43,996 nucleotides of DNA from Bacteroidales bacterium. GTDB lineage: Bacteria > Bacteroidota > Bacteroidia > Bacteroidales > Prolixibacteraceae. The DNA is taken from the NCBI GenBank assembly GCA_031272965.1, contig JAISSS010000099.1:1-43996 (forward strand), read 5' to 3'. A program made the translations under genes and the position numbers. Positions within the stretch are counted from its first letter, which is position 1, and each line of letters opens with the position of its first letter. Positions 8,728 to 17,572 of the stretch are shown in pieces. A model generated the notes under the pieces. It did not search any database. It was not told the origin of the DNA and saw only the letters and a program-made list of their open reading frames with translations.

Positions 8728-9699
8728 ATGTTAAAATACAGATTATACCCGGAACGGTATCGTTACCAGTATTCACGGTTACGGTATAAAGTGCGCACGG
8801 CGATTACGCACTACAAGCTCATCTCGGTGTCGAGTCTGGCGGTCAGTCTTGTTTTGACCACTATTTTTGTGCATCTGTTTGAGACGCCCAAAGACAGGCA
8901 CCTGCGGCAGGAGAACAGCCGACTGTTGACACAATACAATATTCTTAACAAGCGGTTGGCCGATGTCGAGAAAGTGCTTGACGATTTAGGCCAGCGCGAC
9001 GAGAGCCTCTATCGGAACTATTTCGGAGGCGACCCCATCCCCGTTACCGTGCGCAAGCAAGGATTCGGCGGCACTAACAAATATGCCCAATTGGAGAACA
9101 TGGACAACTCGGAATTGGTCATATCCACAAACCGAAAGTTGGACATCGTGGCCAAGCAGGCGTATATACAGTCTAAATCTTTTGACGAAATCCTCGCTCT
9201 GGCAAAAAGCCATGACAAGCTGATGCTCTCAACCCCTTCCATACAGCCGGTATCGAACAAGGACCTCAAGCATACGGCGGGCGGTTATGGCATGCGAATG
9301 CACCCTGTACTGCACATAAAACGGTTCCATCATGGCATGGACTTTACCGTTCCTACCGGTACTGAAATCTTCGCTACCGCAGACGGAGTTGTGGAACGCG
9401 CTGACGCCCTCTCCGGCGGCTTCGGCAACCACATCGTGATTAATCACGGTTTCGGCTACAAGACCCTGTATGCTCACCTGTCTAAATATAATGTTAAACA
9501 TGGACAGCACGTCAAACGCGGCGAGATTATCGGCTATTCCGGCAACACCGGCCTGTCGTCCGGACCTCATCTGCACTACGAAGTGCATGTTAATGGCCAT
9601 GATGTTAATCCTATAGGGTTTTATTTCAACGATTTGGCCCCCGACCAGTATGACGAAATCATCGAACTGGCCAATAATAAGAACATTCAGGAACTGTAA
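8728..9699 (+). CDS. M23-family peptidoglycan endopeptidase, membrane-anchored
   Basis: 323 residues from the ATG at 8728; the open frame extends upstream to 8650 but that part covers the promoter. One membrane span (about 33-50) is followed by a coiled-coil-like stretch (about 58-90) and a C-terminal LytM/M23 zinc peptidase domain. The metal ligands are visible in HHGMD (H201, D205) and HLHYEV (H281, H283), with GYGMRMHPVL preceding. It probably cuts peptide cross-links of the cell wall in the periplasm, or serves as a scaffold; the HxxxD and HxH sites are intact, so it is likely active. First gene of an operon with MerR, Nif3 and zinc-ribbon proteins. Confidence 0.92.
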   Translation: MLKYRLYPERYRYQYSRLRYKVRTAITHYKLISVSSLAVSLVLTTIFVHLFETPKDRHLRQENSRLLTQYNILNKRLADVEKVLDDLGQRDESLYRNYFGGDPIPVTVRKQGFGGTNKYAQLENMDNSELVISTNRKLDIVAKQAYIQSKSFDEILALAKSHDKLMLSTPSIQPVSNKDLKHTAGGYGMRMHPVLHIKRFHHGMDFTVPTGTEIFATADGVVERADALSGGFGNHIVINHGFGYKTLYAHLSKYNVKHGQHVKRGEIIGYSGNTGLSSGPHLHYEVHVNGHDVNPIGFYFNDLAPDQYDEIIELANNKNIQEL

Positions 9700-9731
9700 G
9701 CCACAGCAGCAACAATCTAAAGAACAAGCCC

Positions 9732-10070
9732 GTGCCGTATAAGCCCCCAGTTATTGAGAAAATCTATTATTCCATCGGCGAAGTGGCCGTGATATTACAA
9801 GTTACCCCTTCCTCGCTACGCTATTGGGAACAGGAATTTCCGTCGATACGACCGGATAAAGCGGCGAATGGCAAGCGGAAATATACGATTCAAGATATTG
9901 ATAAGCTGAAAATCATTCATCACCTCGTGAAAGAGCGTGGCATGACCATTGACGGCGCCCGCCGTAAGCTGCGCGAGAACCCTGACGACACTATCGCCAA
10001 CCACTCCATTGTGGAACGGCTACAGGCAATACGCGGAATGTTGCTCGACCTGAAAACGGAAATGGACTGA
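9732..10070 (+). CDS. MerR-family transcriptional regulator
   Basis: 112 residues, starting at a GTG (no in-frame ATG lies nearby). The N-terminal winged helix-turn-helix reads IYYSIGEVAVILQVTPSSLRYWEQEFP (positions about 10-36 on the protein), the MerR DNA-binding pattern, followed by the wing KRKYTIQDIDKLKIIHHLV. The C-terminus is short and has no cysteine-rich metal site, so the inducer is unknown. It lies between the M23 peptidase (32 nt upstream) and the Nif3 gene (1 nt downstream). This M23-MerR-Nif3-zinc-ribbon order is one I recall from other Bacteroidetes. The regulated genes cannot be predicted. Confidence 0.88.
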   Translation: MPYKPPVIEKIYYSIGEVAVILQVTPSSLRYWEQEFPSIRPDKAANGKRKYTIQDIDKLKIIHHLVKERGMTIDGARRKLRENPDDTIANHSIVERLQAIRGMLLDLKTEMD

Positions 10071-10071
10071 T

Positions 10072-11163
10072 ATGCTCATCACTGACATACTGGGCGAACT
10101 GGAAGCAATGGCGCCCCTGTCTATTCAGGAACAGTGGGACAATGCGGGGCTGCAATGCGGCAACCCTGCCCGCGACGCCACCGGTGCATTACTGACGCTC
10201 GATGTTACAGAGGCAGTGGTGGAGGAAGCCCGTCAACACAGTTGTAATCTGATAATCGCTCATCACCCGCTCATTTTTGGCGGAATAAAGAAAATAACGC
10301 CTGCCGACCCTGTCGGGCGTACGCTATTGGCGGCTATCCGCAATGACATTGTTATTTATGCGGCGCACACCAATGTTGACAACCTTGCGGAGGGCGTTAA
10401 TCGTTGCCTGTGCGACAGGTTGGGCATTGCAGACTGCCGTATTCTGGCGCCTTCCGGCAGTCTGCGTAAATTGGTAACATATATTCCCGTCCGGTTTGTT
10501 CGGCAGGTACAGGATGCTGTGTTTAGTGCGGGGGCGGGAACAATCGGCGATTATGACTGCTGTGGCTATGCCACTGACGGTACCGGCAGTTTTCGTGCTG
10601 GCGGCCATTCCAGACCATTTGTGGGGCAGGTGGGCGAGTTGCACTGCGAGCCGGAGACCCGTTTTGAAACGATTTTTCCTGCGCATCAGCAATCAGCTGT
10701 GATTGAGGCGCTTATCGCGGTACATCCATACGAGGAGCCGGCCTATGACATCTATACTCTCAGCAGAGCTAACCCTTTGGTTGGGGCGGGTATGGTAGGC
10801 GACTTGCCCGAGGCTGTGGCGCCGGAAGCCTTCCTGCGGGGGGTCAGCAAAGCCTTGCGCTTGCCGGTGATTCGTCACAGCCGCTTGCATGAGCGCCCCG
10901 TCCGTACAGTGGCTGTATGCGGAGGCGCCGGAAGTTTCCTGCTGCCCGACGCAATACGCTGTGGCGCTGACATGTTCCTGACCGCCGATTTAAAATATCA
11001 TGAATTTTTCGGCGCCGAGAACATCATTATTGCAGATATTGGCCATTTTGAGAGCGAACAATTTACAAAAGACTTATTTTTTGTGCGACTTATTAAAAAA
11101 TTTCCTACTTTTGCGTTCCGTTTATCGGAAGTTAACACGAACCCAGTAAATTATTTGATATAA
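10072..11163 (+). CDS. Nif3-like dinuclear metal centre hexameric protein (YqfO/YbgI type)
   Basis: 363 residues, the long YqfO-like form with a PII-like insert between the two halves of the Nif3 domain. Metal ligands are visible in LIIAHHPLIFGG (H64, H65), AAHTNVDN (H99, D103) and the C-terminal IADIGHFESEQ. The insert (about 125-235) contains VHPYEEPAYDIYTL, typical of this family. The family is nearly universal; some members are described as GTP cyclohydrolase I type 2-like, but the biological role is unsettled. It follows merR with 1 nt between stop and start. Its 3' end carries an internal promoter for the next gene. Confidence 0.9.
   Translation: MLITDILGELEAMAPLSIQEQWDNAGLQCGNPARDATGALLTLDVTEAVVEEARQHSCNLIIAHHPLIFGGIKKITPADPVGRTLLAAIRNDIVIYAAHTNVDNLAEGVNRCLCDRLGIADCRILAPSGSLRKLVTYIPVRFVRQVQDAVFSAGAGTIGDYDCCGYATDGTGSFRAGGHSRPFVGQVGELHCEPETRFETIFPAHQQSAVIEALIAVHPYEEPAYDIYTLSRANPLVGAGMVGDLPEAVAPEAFLRGVSKALRLPVIRHSRLHERPVRTVAVCGGAGSFLLPDAIRCGADMFLTADLKYHEFFGAENIIIADIGHFESEQFTKDLFFVRLIKKFPTFAFRLSEVNTNPVNYLI
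11080..11113 (+). promoter_or_regulatory. Internal promoter for the zinc-ribbon gene, inside the Nif3 coding sequence
   Basis: TTTG at 11080-11083 and TACTTTTG at 11106-11113, 22 bp apart, lie in the last 90 bp of the Nif3 gene. The predicted start of transcription is about 45 nt before the next ATG, so the last gene of the operon may be expressed separately. Confidence 0.5.
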
Positions 11164-11164
11164 T

Positions 11165-11989
11165 ATGGCGGAAAATACTAAGGAAAGACGCAAGGAAGAA
11201 GAGAAGGCGAATGTGCCGGTCAGTGAGAAGCTGAAGGCGCTTTTCGAGCTACAGACGGTGGTCTCGGAGATAGACAAATTTAAGGCGTTGCGTGGCGAGC
11301 TGCCTTTAGAGGTGCAGGACCTTGAGGACGATATTGTCGGCCTTAAGACCCGTATCGTCCGGTTAGAGGATGAGGCCCGCACTACCGAAAGCGCGATTGC
11401 CAACCGCAAAACCAGCATCAAAGAATGTGAAGCGCTGATAGCCAAGTATGCCGAACAGCAGCAGAACGTGAAAAATAACCGCGAATATGACTCACTAAAC
11501 AAGGAGGTCGAATTTCAAAGGCTGGAAATTGAACTTTCGCACAAGAAAATCGCTGAATTTAACAAAAAATTAAACTCGCGAAAGGATGACAAAAATGGCG
11601 AAGGCTATGTCGGTCTGCTGGAAGCGATAGAAATCGCCCGTAATCAGTTGAAGGAGCGTGAAGAAGACCTGCAGCGAAAGAAACGTGAGCTGGACGAAAT
11701 CACAGCGGAGACCAAAATAGAGGAGGAGAAGCTCAAAAACAAAGCTGACAAGATAGAAAGCCTTATTGAACCCCGCCTGCTGAACAACTTCCGGAAAGTG
11801 CGCAAGAACGCTCACAACGGGCTGGCAGTGGTCAAGGTGGAGCGGGATGCCTGCGGTGGCTGCTTCAATAAAATCCCGCCACAGCGTAAGTTGGATATCG
11901 CAAGCCATAAGAAAATTATTGTCTGTGAATATTGCGGCCGTATTCTCGTTGATGAAGGGATTCTATCGACAGAGAAGGAAACAAAATGA
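11165..11989 (+). CDS. C4-type zinc-ribbon coiled-coil protein (CT398/CdsZ-like)
   Basis: 274 residues. Residues about 15-205 are a long charged coiled coil rich in E, K and R. The C-terminus carries a zinc ribbon with two CxxC pairs, DACGGCFN and VCEYCGR. This matches the zf-RING_7/CT398 family, widely found in bacteria and thought to bind nucleic acid or act as a chaperone-like adaptor; no enzymatic role is established. It starts 1 nt after the Nif3 stop and also has its own likely promoter at 11080-11113. Last gene of the operon before tRNA-Lys. Confidence 0.87.
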   Translation: MAENTKERRKEEEKANVPVSEKLKALFELQTVVSEIDKFKALRGELPLEVQDLEDDIVGLKTRIVRLEDEARTTESAIANRKTSIKECEALIAKYAEQQQNVKNNREYDSLNKEVEFQRLEIELSHKKIAEFNKKLNSRKDDKNGEGYVGLLEAIEIARNQLKEREEDLQRKKRELDEITAETKIEEEKLKNKADKIESLIEPRLLNNFRKVRKNAHNGLAVVKVERDACGGCFNKIPPQRKLDIASHKKIIVCEYCGRILVDEGILSTEKETK

Positions 11990-12015
11990 TAACCTTGTCG
12001 TAAATTCCGCATTTT

Positions 12016-12059
12016 TTTCGGGCGCATATTGAAAAAAGTATTACCTTTGTCGCCCGAAA
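12016..12059. repeat. Perfect 9-bp inverted repeat flanking the tRNA-Lys -7 element
   Basis: TTTCGGGCG at 12016-12024 and its exact complement CGCCCGAAA at 12051-12059 lie 26 bp apart. The left arm covers the position where a -33 element is expected and the right arm sits around the predicted transcription start. There is no T-run after it, so it does not look like a terminator for the upstream gene. Confidence 0.6.
12042..12049 (+). promoter_or_regulatory. -7 element TACCTTTG for tRNA-Lys
   Basis: An exact TAnnTTTG, 15 nt before the tRNA. The -33 position has TTCG (12017-12020, 21-bp spacing), one mismatch from TTTG, inside the left arm of the inverted repeat. Confidence 0.6.
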
Positions 12060-12064
12060 TGCAA

Positions 12065-12140
<76 letters not shown>

Positions 12141-12172
12141 TGAGACTAATAATTTAGTGTATGTATGGTGTG

Positions 12173-12208
12173 AAAAAAGTGAGATTTTTTATGAAGTCTC
12201 ACTTTTTT
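12173..12208. terminator. Bidirectional intrinsic terminator between tRNA-Lys and the UROD-family gene
   Basis: A perfect 12-bp stem pairs AAAAAAGTGAGA (12173-12184) with TCTCACTTTTTT (12197-12208) around a 12-nt loop. The A-run and T-run at the two ends make it work in both directions, ending tRNA-Lys on the plus strand and the gene ending at 12266 on the minus strand. Confidence 0.85.
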
Positions 12209-12265
12209 GCTGAATATACCGATGCCTGCCAATTATCCCTTTCATTGCGGGCTTTACGCATCCGA

Positions 12266-13324
12266 TTATTCCTGAAAATTTCTGACTGTTTCGAGCATGG
12301 AGAGGATATTTTCCACTGGGGTTCCGGCTTGGGTATTGTGGCATGAGCAGCAGATGTAGCCACCGCCTTTGCCGAGCGTTTGGAGGCAATGCAGGGTTTC
12401 GGCGGCCACTTCCGCCGCTGTTCCCATTGGTAAAGTCCGCTGATTTTCCACTCCGCCATGGAATATTACCGCGCTGCCGAACTGCTCTTTGAGGGTGGTC
12501 GTGTCCATACCCGGGCATACATGCTGTACAGGGTTGAGTATATCTATGCCACATTCAATCAGTCCGGGAATCAGCGGGGCGGCTGCCCCGTCGGTGTGAT
12601 AGAACACTTTCTTGCCGTAGCTGTGAATCAGGTCGCACCATCCTTTCAGGCGGGCGCGGAAGAACGAGTGCCAGGTGTCGGGCGCCACTAACAGGTTATT
12701 TTGCATGGCCATATCATCGCTGATAAAAATCATGTCGATGCGGTCGTCGAGTTCCTGCAGGAAGCGGTGCAACATGGCCGTCTGTATGGCGTCAATGCGG
12801 TCGAGGGCGGCCTCTAAAAATTCGGGGAAAGCCAGTGTGTCGAGCAGGGCGTTTTCGAGGCCGCGCATCTGGCAATAGATTTCGAAGTGCGAAATCCAGG
12901 GACCGATTGTGGCGAAGTTCCAGGCACGGGCTTTGTCGGCCAGCGCTTTGGCGCCCGCATAGTCGAACTTGTCGGGGTCAGGCCAAGACGGGTAGTCGGC
13001 CAACTGTGCCGGTTCATACATTCCTGCTAATGGCGGGTTGATATATTCCTGGTAGGTGGCCAAGCCTGCTTTGACCATGCGCGTTGGCACTCCCCACAGT
13101 GTGATTTCGCCGCTGTCGTTTGGGTCGAAGTAGCGCCCGTTATATCCGGGAAATATCCAGGCTATCTTGTCTATACTGAGGGCGTCATACACGGCAAATT
13201 CGTCGTCTATCAGGGTATATTTCCGCAGGCTGTCAAGCACTTCCGGCGTACACCATAAATCTACAGGCCTCCGGTCAACCGGCTGGCGCAATATTGTGGC
13301 CATAATCCTTTCTCGTGGCGTCAT
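12266..13324 (-). CDS. Uroporphyrinogen decarboxylase (URO-D) family protein
   Basis: 352 residues from the ATG at 13324 (MTPRERIMATILRQP, the standard opening of this family); longer in-frame starts run into the preceding gene and were not used. Central GPWISHFEIYC, KKVFYHTDGAAAPLIPGLIECGIDILNPVQ and HGGVENQRTLPMGTAAEV motifs match the URO-D/MtaA/CmuA superfamily. The C-terminal CCSCHN region could bind metal, as in the methyltransferase branch. True heme-pathway HemE normally has an N-terminal RxPVWxMRQAGR motif, which is missing here. A cobamide-dependent methyltransferase-like or otherwise uncharacterised role is more likely than heme synthesis. It is last in the minus-strand folC-rel-amidohydrolase row and is terminated by the hairpin at 12173-12208. 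Confidence 0.78.
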   Translation of the reverse strand: MTPRERIMATILRQPVDRRPVDLWCTPEVLDSLRKYTLIDDEFAVYDALSIDKIAWIFPGYNGRYFDPNDSGEITLWGVPTRMVKAGLATYQEYINPPLAGMYEPAQLADYPSWPDPDKFDYAGAKALADKARAWNFATIGPWISHFEIYCQMRGLENALLDTLAFPEFLEAALDRIDAIQTAMLHRFLQELDDRIDMIFISDDMAMQNNLLVAPDTWHSFFRARLKGWCDLIHSYGKKVFYHTDGAAAPLIPGLIECGIDILNPVQHVCPGMDTTTLKEQFGSAVIFHGGVENQRTLPMGTAAEVAAETLHCLQTLGKGGGYICCSCHNTQAGTPVENILSMLETVRNFQE

Positions 13325-13339
13325 TTCTTTTTTTTGCCG

Positions 13340-13347
13340 CAAAAATA
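13340..13347 (-). promoter_or_regulatory. Possible -7 element TATTTTTG before the UROD-family gene
   Basis: Minus-strand TATTTTTG, 15 nt before the ATG at 13324, in the 50-bp gap after the amidohydrolase stop. No -33 element is visible; the gene may simply be read from upstream. Confidence 0.3.
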
Positions 13348-13374
13348 AGGATTTTTTTTGATATATGGGCGTTT

Positions 13375-15060
13375 TCAGTTTTCTGATTCGCTGTTGAAGA
13401 CTGTCTGGCCGCCGATGACGGTGCACAGGACTTTGGTGTTGAAGATGTCTGCAGCATTGCAGGTCATAATATCGCGGTCGAGGATTGTGAAGTCTGCGTA
13501 TTTTCCGGCTTCAATGGAGCCTTTGTCTGTTTCTGCGAACATTGCGTATGCGCCCCAGATAGTGTATGATTTGAGGGCTTCTTCGCGGCTCATGCACAGT
13601 TGGGGGTACCATCCGTCTTGGGGTATGCCCTGTTGATTTTGGCGGGTAATGGCGGCATAGAATCCGAAGAACGGGTTTACCGGTTCTACGGGGGCGTCCG
13701 AGCCGTTGGCGATGATTCCGCCATTGTCGAGCATCGTGCGCCATGCGTATGCTCCGAGTATGCGGTCGGGGCCTACGCGGGTCTCGGCAAAGGGCATGTC
13801 GGAGGTGGCGTGTATTGTCTGCATTGAGGCTATAACCCCGTTCTTGGCGGCGCGGACGATGTCGTCGGGCTGTACGTGCTGGAAGTGCTCTATGCGGTAG
13901 CGCGGGTCGGCCAGCGGCTCTTCGGCCAGCACTTTCTCGTAGGCGTCGAGGGTTTGGCGGACAGCCGCATCACCTATGGCATGGGTGGCTATTTGGAAGC
14001 CATTTTTGCGCACCCGTCTTACGATGTCTAAGAATTCGGCATCGCTGTATCGGCTGTTGCCGAGATGTCCGTGCCGGTCTTCATATTCGTGAAGGAACCA
14101 TGCGCTGCGGGAGCCGAGCGAGCCGTCGGTATAGAGTTTTACACCACTGACCGACAGTTTGCCGTCGAAGAGGTCGCGCTGGGGCAGTTTGCCGCTGGCG
14201 ATATATTCCACGTCGGCGCCCTCGTTGAGCAGTTCGCAGGCGCGTACATGCAGGTGCCCATTGCGGTATGCTTCGGTCAGCAGTTCAATATCGGCGCAGC
14301 TGACGCCCGCATCGACCAATGAGGTGATTCCCAGCCGCAGCATATCGCTGTCGGCAAGTTTATATATTTCGAGGCGTTGCTGCGGGGTGAGCGCCGGAAT
14401 GTCGGCCACTAATTCATCCATTGCAGTGTCCACGAGGACGCCGGTAAGTCGGCCGGATTTTGTGCGGATAAGTTCGCCGCCCTGCGGGTCGGGGGTGGCA
14501 TCGGTGATTCCGGCCAGCTCAAGCGCTTTGGAGTTGACCCATACGGAATGGCCGTCCTTGCGGAACAGGCACACCGGATTGTCGGGCGATACGGCGTCAA
14601 GCTCTTCTTTTGTTGGCCATTGTGCGTCCGGCCATACCTCGTGCGACCATCCTGAGGCTACTATCCATTCTCCCGGTTTGTGTTTACGGGTCTCATTTGA
14701 AATTATATTCAAAATATCTTCTTTCGGTTTCTCGTATATGTCGGGTTGGGCTATGGAGGTTCCGAGGTCGAAGAAGTGCACATGGCTTTCAATGATGCCT
14801 GGAATAACGGTACGTCCTTCCAGGTCGATAATGCGGGTGGCGGGCGATTTCCATTGTTCCGCTTCGGCTATGTCGTTGCCGGTGTGCAAAATTCGGGAGC
14901 CTTTCACTGCAATTATGGAGGCTTTGGAGAACTGCTCGTCAACGGTATAGATGTTGCCGTTGGTGAAGATAATGTCTGCTTTGTCGGCGTCGGACGAGCA
15001 GGCTAATGTGATAGGAATCATTCCTGTCAGGATTGGTAATAGTATTCGTATATTTTTCAT
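13375..15060 (-). CDS. Amidohydrolase lipoprotein, YtcJ/Amidohydro_3 family
   Basis: 561 residues from the ATG at 15060 (2 nt after the rel stop); this start gives a clean lipoprotein signal MKNIRILLPILTGMIPI ending in lipobox ITLAC with Cys21. The metal-binding HxH is in IIESHVHFFDLG, and a long beta/alpha barrel follows with YRIEHFQHVQP and a C-terminal NGSDAPVEPVNPFFG, typical of YtcJ-like metal-dependent amidohydrolases. Substrates in this family are mostly unknown; hydrolysis of amides or N-formyl bonds is inferred. The lipoprotein anchor places it in the envelope, unusual beside cytosolic stringent-response machinery, but tight spacing suggests one operon with rel. Confidence 0.85.
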   Translation of the reverse strand: MKNIRILLPILTGMIPITLACSSDADKADIIFTNGNIYTVDEQFSKASIIAVKGSRILHTGNDIAEAEQWKSPATRIIDLEGRTVIPGIIESHVHFFDLGTSIAQPDIYEKPKEDILNIISNETRKHKPGEWIVASGWSHEVWPDAQWPTKEELDAVSPDNPVCLFRKDGHSVWVNSKALELAGITDATPDPQGGELIRTKSGRLTGVLVDTAMDELVADIPALTPQQRLEIYKLADSDMLRLGITSLVDAGVSCADIELLTEAYRNGHLHVRACELLNEGADVEYIASGKLPQRDLFDGKLSVSGVKLYTDGSLGSRSAWFLHEYEDRHGHLGNSRYSDAEFLDIVRRVRKNGFQIATHAIGDAAVRQTLDAYEKVLAEEPLADPRYRIEHFQHVQPDDIVRAAKNGVIASMQTIHATSDMPFAETRVGPDRILGAYAWRTMLDNGGIIANGSDAPVEPVNPFFGFYAAITRQNQQGIPQDGWYPQLCMSREEALKSYTIWGAYAMFAETDKGSIEAGKYADFTILDRDIMTCNAADIFNTKVLCTVIGGQTVFNSESEN

Positions 15061-15061
15061 A

Positions 15062-17506
15062 TCAGTTGAGTTTTTCGTCGCGTTCAACGCCTTCTATTCC
15101 GTCGATTTGGCGCAGCAGGTCTATGAGCATATCCAGGTCGCCCTTATTATGGACGTACAGGAACAGGTCGCCTTCGTAGATTCCGTCGTGGGTGTCAAAC
15201 GTTACGGAGCGCATGTTAATGTTGTTCTGTTTAGAGATTATATTTGTAACGTCGTTCACGATTCCTACGCGGTCGATGCCATTGAGCTTGAGGCGTGCCA
15301 GGAACGAGCGTTTTTTGAAGGGTTTCCACTCTACGGCGACGCTGCTGTCGCCCTGTTCGGTGAGCAGGCGGTTGGCGGCAGCGCATGAGCGCTTGTGAAT
15401 AACGATGTGGTCTTTGTCGTTGCGTCGCTGGATGTATCCGAGAGTTTCGTCACCGGGTATTGGTTGACAGCATGGCGCTAAAGAATAGGATTCTCCGCCT
15501 TCTTTGAGGACGAAGGTTTTAGTTTTATCGATTTTTTTGTCCGGCGACTGGTCGGCAGTTTTGGTGTTGATGCCGATAATCGGGAGCAGGTCTTTGACGA
15601 ATTTGCTTTCGCGGCGGGTTTGGCGCAGAATCTGTTGCAGATTGGCGAGGTCGATATCGCCTAATCCGATGAGGAAATATAGCTGGTCGGGTGCTTTGAG
15701 GTTGAAGATGGCATAGTCGCGGCAGTTGAGCAGTTTTTTGAGGGTGTCTTTTGAGGGTTGTATGTTCAGCTCGCCGAGTTTTTTCCCCAACATATCTTTG
15801 CCGGTTTGTTCCACCTCGTTCAGGTCGATATCTTCGTCGCCGATGTGGGCATAAAGCATGTTCACGTTAGGCACGTTATAGTAGTCGGTAAGTTTACGGA
15901 TAATTTCCTTTCGTTTTTCGGAATCTCTGTATTGTTTTGGGTCTAATTCGTTGAGTTTTTTCTCCAATTTTTCCTTTCCGAGGCGCTCGTGCTGTTGCAG
16001 GCTGGTGTTAAGCGCCTGTCGGATGCTGGCACGGGCTTTTGCTGTTGCGATAAATGAGAGCCATTTTTCGTTGACCTGCATTTTCTCGATGGTCAGGATT
16101 TCTATTTGGTCGCCTTTTTCCAGCACCTGATTTACCGGCACCGTTTTGTGATTGATTTTTGCGCCTACACAGCGGTTTCCCAAGTCGGAATGAATTTCAT
16201 AGGCGAAGTCTATTACGGTGGAGCCTTTCGGCAGTTTGAGCATTTTTCCTTTGGGGGTATATACTTCTATTTCAGAGACATACAGTATGTCCTGAATTTG
16301 TTTTATGAGGTCGTTGTCGGGGTCTTTCATCAGCTCGCGGAGGCTACCCAGCCATCTATCGAAGGCATTTGTCTGTTCGAGGGTCAGTTTATATTTCCAG
16401 TGTGCGGGGAATCCGTGTTCGGCGATGTCGTCCATTCGTTTGGTGCGGATTTGCACTTCTACCCATTTGCCATGCGGTCCCATTACGGTGTCGTGCAGCG
16501 CTTCGTAGCCGGTTTCTTTGGGGACGCTTATCCAGTCCCGTACGCGGCTGGGATGGGGTTTGTAGATGTCGGTAACTAATGAGAGTATGTCGAAGCACTG
16601 GCGCTTTTCGGTCAGATGGTTATAATGTTTCGCCTGCAAAGTGAGCGGTTCTTTGAGGTTGTTGGGTTCGAAGACGATACGGATAGCCAGCAGGTCGAAA
16701 ATTTCTTCGAAGGGGATTTTTTTGTTCTGCATTTTTTTCCATATTGAATATATGGTTTTTATGCGGTGAATGATGTTAACTTTATAGCCTTCTCTTTCGA
16801 TTTGCTCCTGTAGTGGCGGAATAAATTCATGGAACAGGAATTCGCTGTCGGTTTTCAGTTCTGCGATTTTATGCTCAATTTCCTTATATTCAGCGGGGTA
16901 TGCATAGCGCAGTCCGAGGTCTTCGAGTTCTGATTTTATGGTAAACAGTCCGAGGCGGTGGGCGATGGGGGCGAAAATATTGAGGGTTTCGGCTGCGATT
17001 TTCATCTGCTTTCGCGGGTGCATTTCGCCGAGTGTCCGCATGTTGTGCAGGCGGTCGGCTAATTTGACGAATATTACCCGCACGTCTTCCGACATGGCTT
17101 TGAGCATTTTGCGGAAGTTGGCCACCTGCACCGATTTCTCGGCGTTCATATCGATTGTATCTTTGGGGAACTTGGTTACGCCGTTCACCACTTTGGCCAC
17201 TTTCTTGCCGAACAGTCGCTCTATTTCGGACAGAGGGGTCGGCGTGTCTTCAACAACGTCGTGCAGGAAGGCCGCGATGATGCATGTAACTCCCATCTTT
17301 ATCTCGTTGGCCACGATTTTGGCCACAGCAATAGGGTGGAATATATACGGTTCCCCGCTCTTGCGTGTAGCTTCTTTGTGGGCTTCGTTAGCATATTCGA
17401 AGGCCTCCCGTATCCGGCGCAATTCGCTCTCCGAAAAGCGCTCTCCGAATGACCGTACAAGGTCATCGTATGCAGCTTCTATGTCATAACCATCGTTCAA
17501 AGTCAT
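15062..17506 (-). CDS. Bifunctional (p)ppGpp synthetase/hydrolase, RelA/SpoT family
   Basis: 814 residues from the ATG at 17506. Domain order: HD hydrolase (about 35-190) with FHPIAVA, AFLHDVVEDT and KLADRLHNMRT; synthetase (about 230-370) with IHRIKTIYSIWKKM and HGKWVEVQIRTKRMDDIAE; TGS (about 400-460) with IEVYTPKGKMLKLPKG; and a C-terminal ACT domain. The synthetase loop reads RVRDWIS, the basic RxKD-like form found in bifunctional enzymes rather than acidic EFDD of RelA. With an intact HD site, both making and degrading the alarmone are expected. It lies 66 nt downstream of folC and 1 nt before the amidohydrolase. Confidence 0.95.
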   Translation of the reverse strand: MTLNDGYDIEAAYDDLVRSFGERFSESELRRIREAFEYANEAHKEATRKSGEPYIFHPIAVAKIVANEIKMGVTCIIAAFLHDVVEDTPTPLSEIERLFGKKVAKVVNGVTKFPKDTIDMNAEKSVQVANFRKMLKAMSEDVRVIFVKLADRLHNMRTLGEMHPRKQMKIAAETLNIFAPIAHRLGLFTIKSELEDLGLRYAYPAEYKEIEHKIAELKTDSEFLFHEFIPPLQEQIEREGYKVNIIHRIKTIYSIWKKMQNKKIPFEEIFDLLAIRIVFEPNNLKEPLTLQAKHYNHLTEKRQCFDILSLVTDIYKPHPSRVRDWISVPKETGYEALHDTVMGPHGKWVEVQIRTKRMDDIAEHGFPAHWKYKLTLEQTNAFDRWLGSLRELMKDPDNDLIKQIQDILYVSEIEVYTPKGKMLKLPKGSTVIDFAYEIHSDLGNRCVGAKINHKTVPVNQVLEKGDQIEILTIEKMQVNEKWLSFIATAKARASIRQALNTSLQQHERLGKEKLEKKLNELDPKQYRDSEKRKEIIRKLTDYYNVPNVNMLYAHIGDEDIDLNEVEQTGKDMLGKKLGELNIQPSKDTLKKLLNCRDYAIFNLKAPDQLYFLIGLGDIDLANLQQILRQTRRESKFVKDLLPIIGINTKTADQSPDKKIDKTKTFVLKEGGESYSLAPCCQPIPGDETLGYIQRRNDKDHIVIHKRSCAAANRLLTEQGDSSVAVEWKPFKKRSFLARLKLNGIDRVGIVNDVTNIISKQNNINMRSVTFDTHDGIYEGDLFLYVHNKGDLDMLIDLLRQIDGIEGVERDEKLN

Positions 17507-17572
17507 CTCCAAAAATCTAAAATACAAAAAAACATAAATAAGCTGAAACAATGTTCGCAGAGGCTGAAAAAA

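Noticed and set aside
12016..12059. Terminator of the zinc-ribbon gene
   Set aside because: Large 26-nt loop, no T-run, and it encloses a promoter element.
13325..13426. Longer N-terminus for the UROD-family protein
   Set aside because: It runs into the end of the amidohydrolase gene; the family begins at MTPRERI.
14159..14950. Long open frame opposite the amidohydrolase gene
   Set aside because: Serine/arginine-rich low-complexity translation typical of an antisense shadow.
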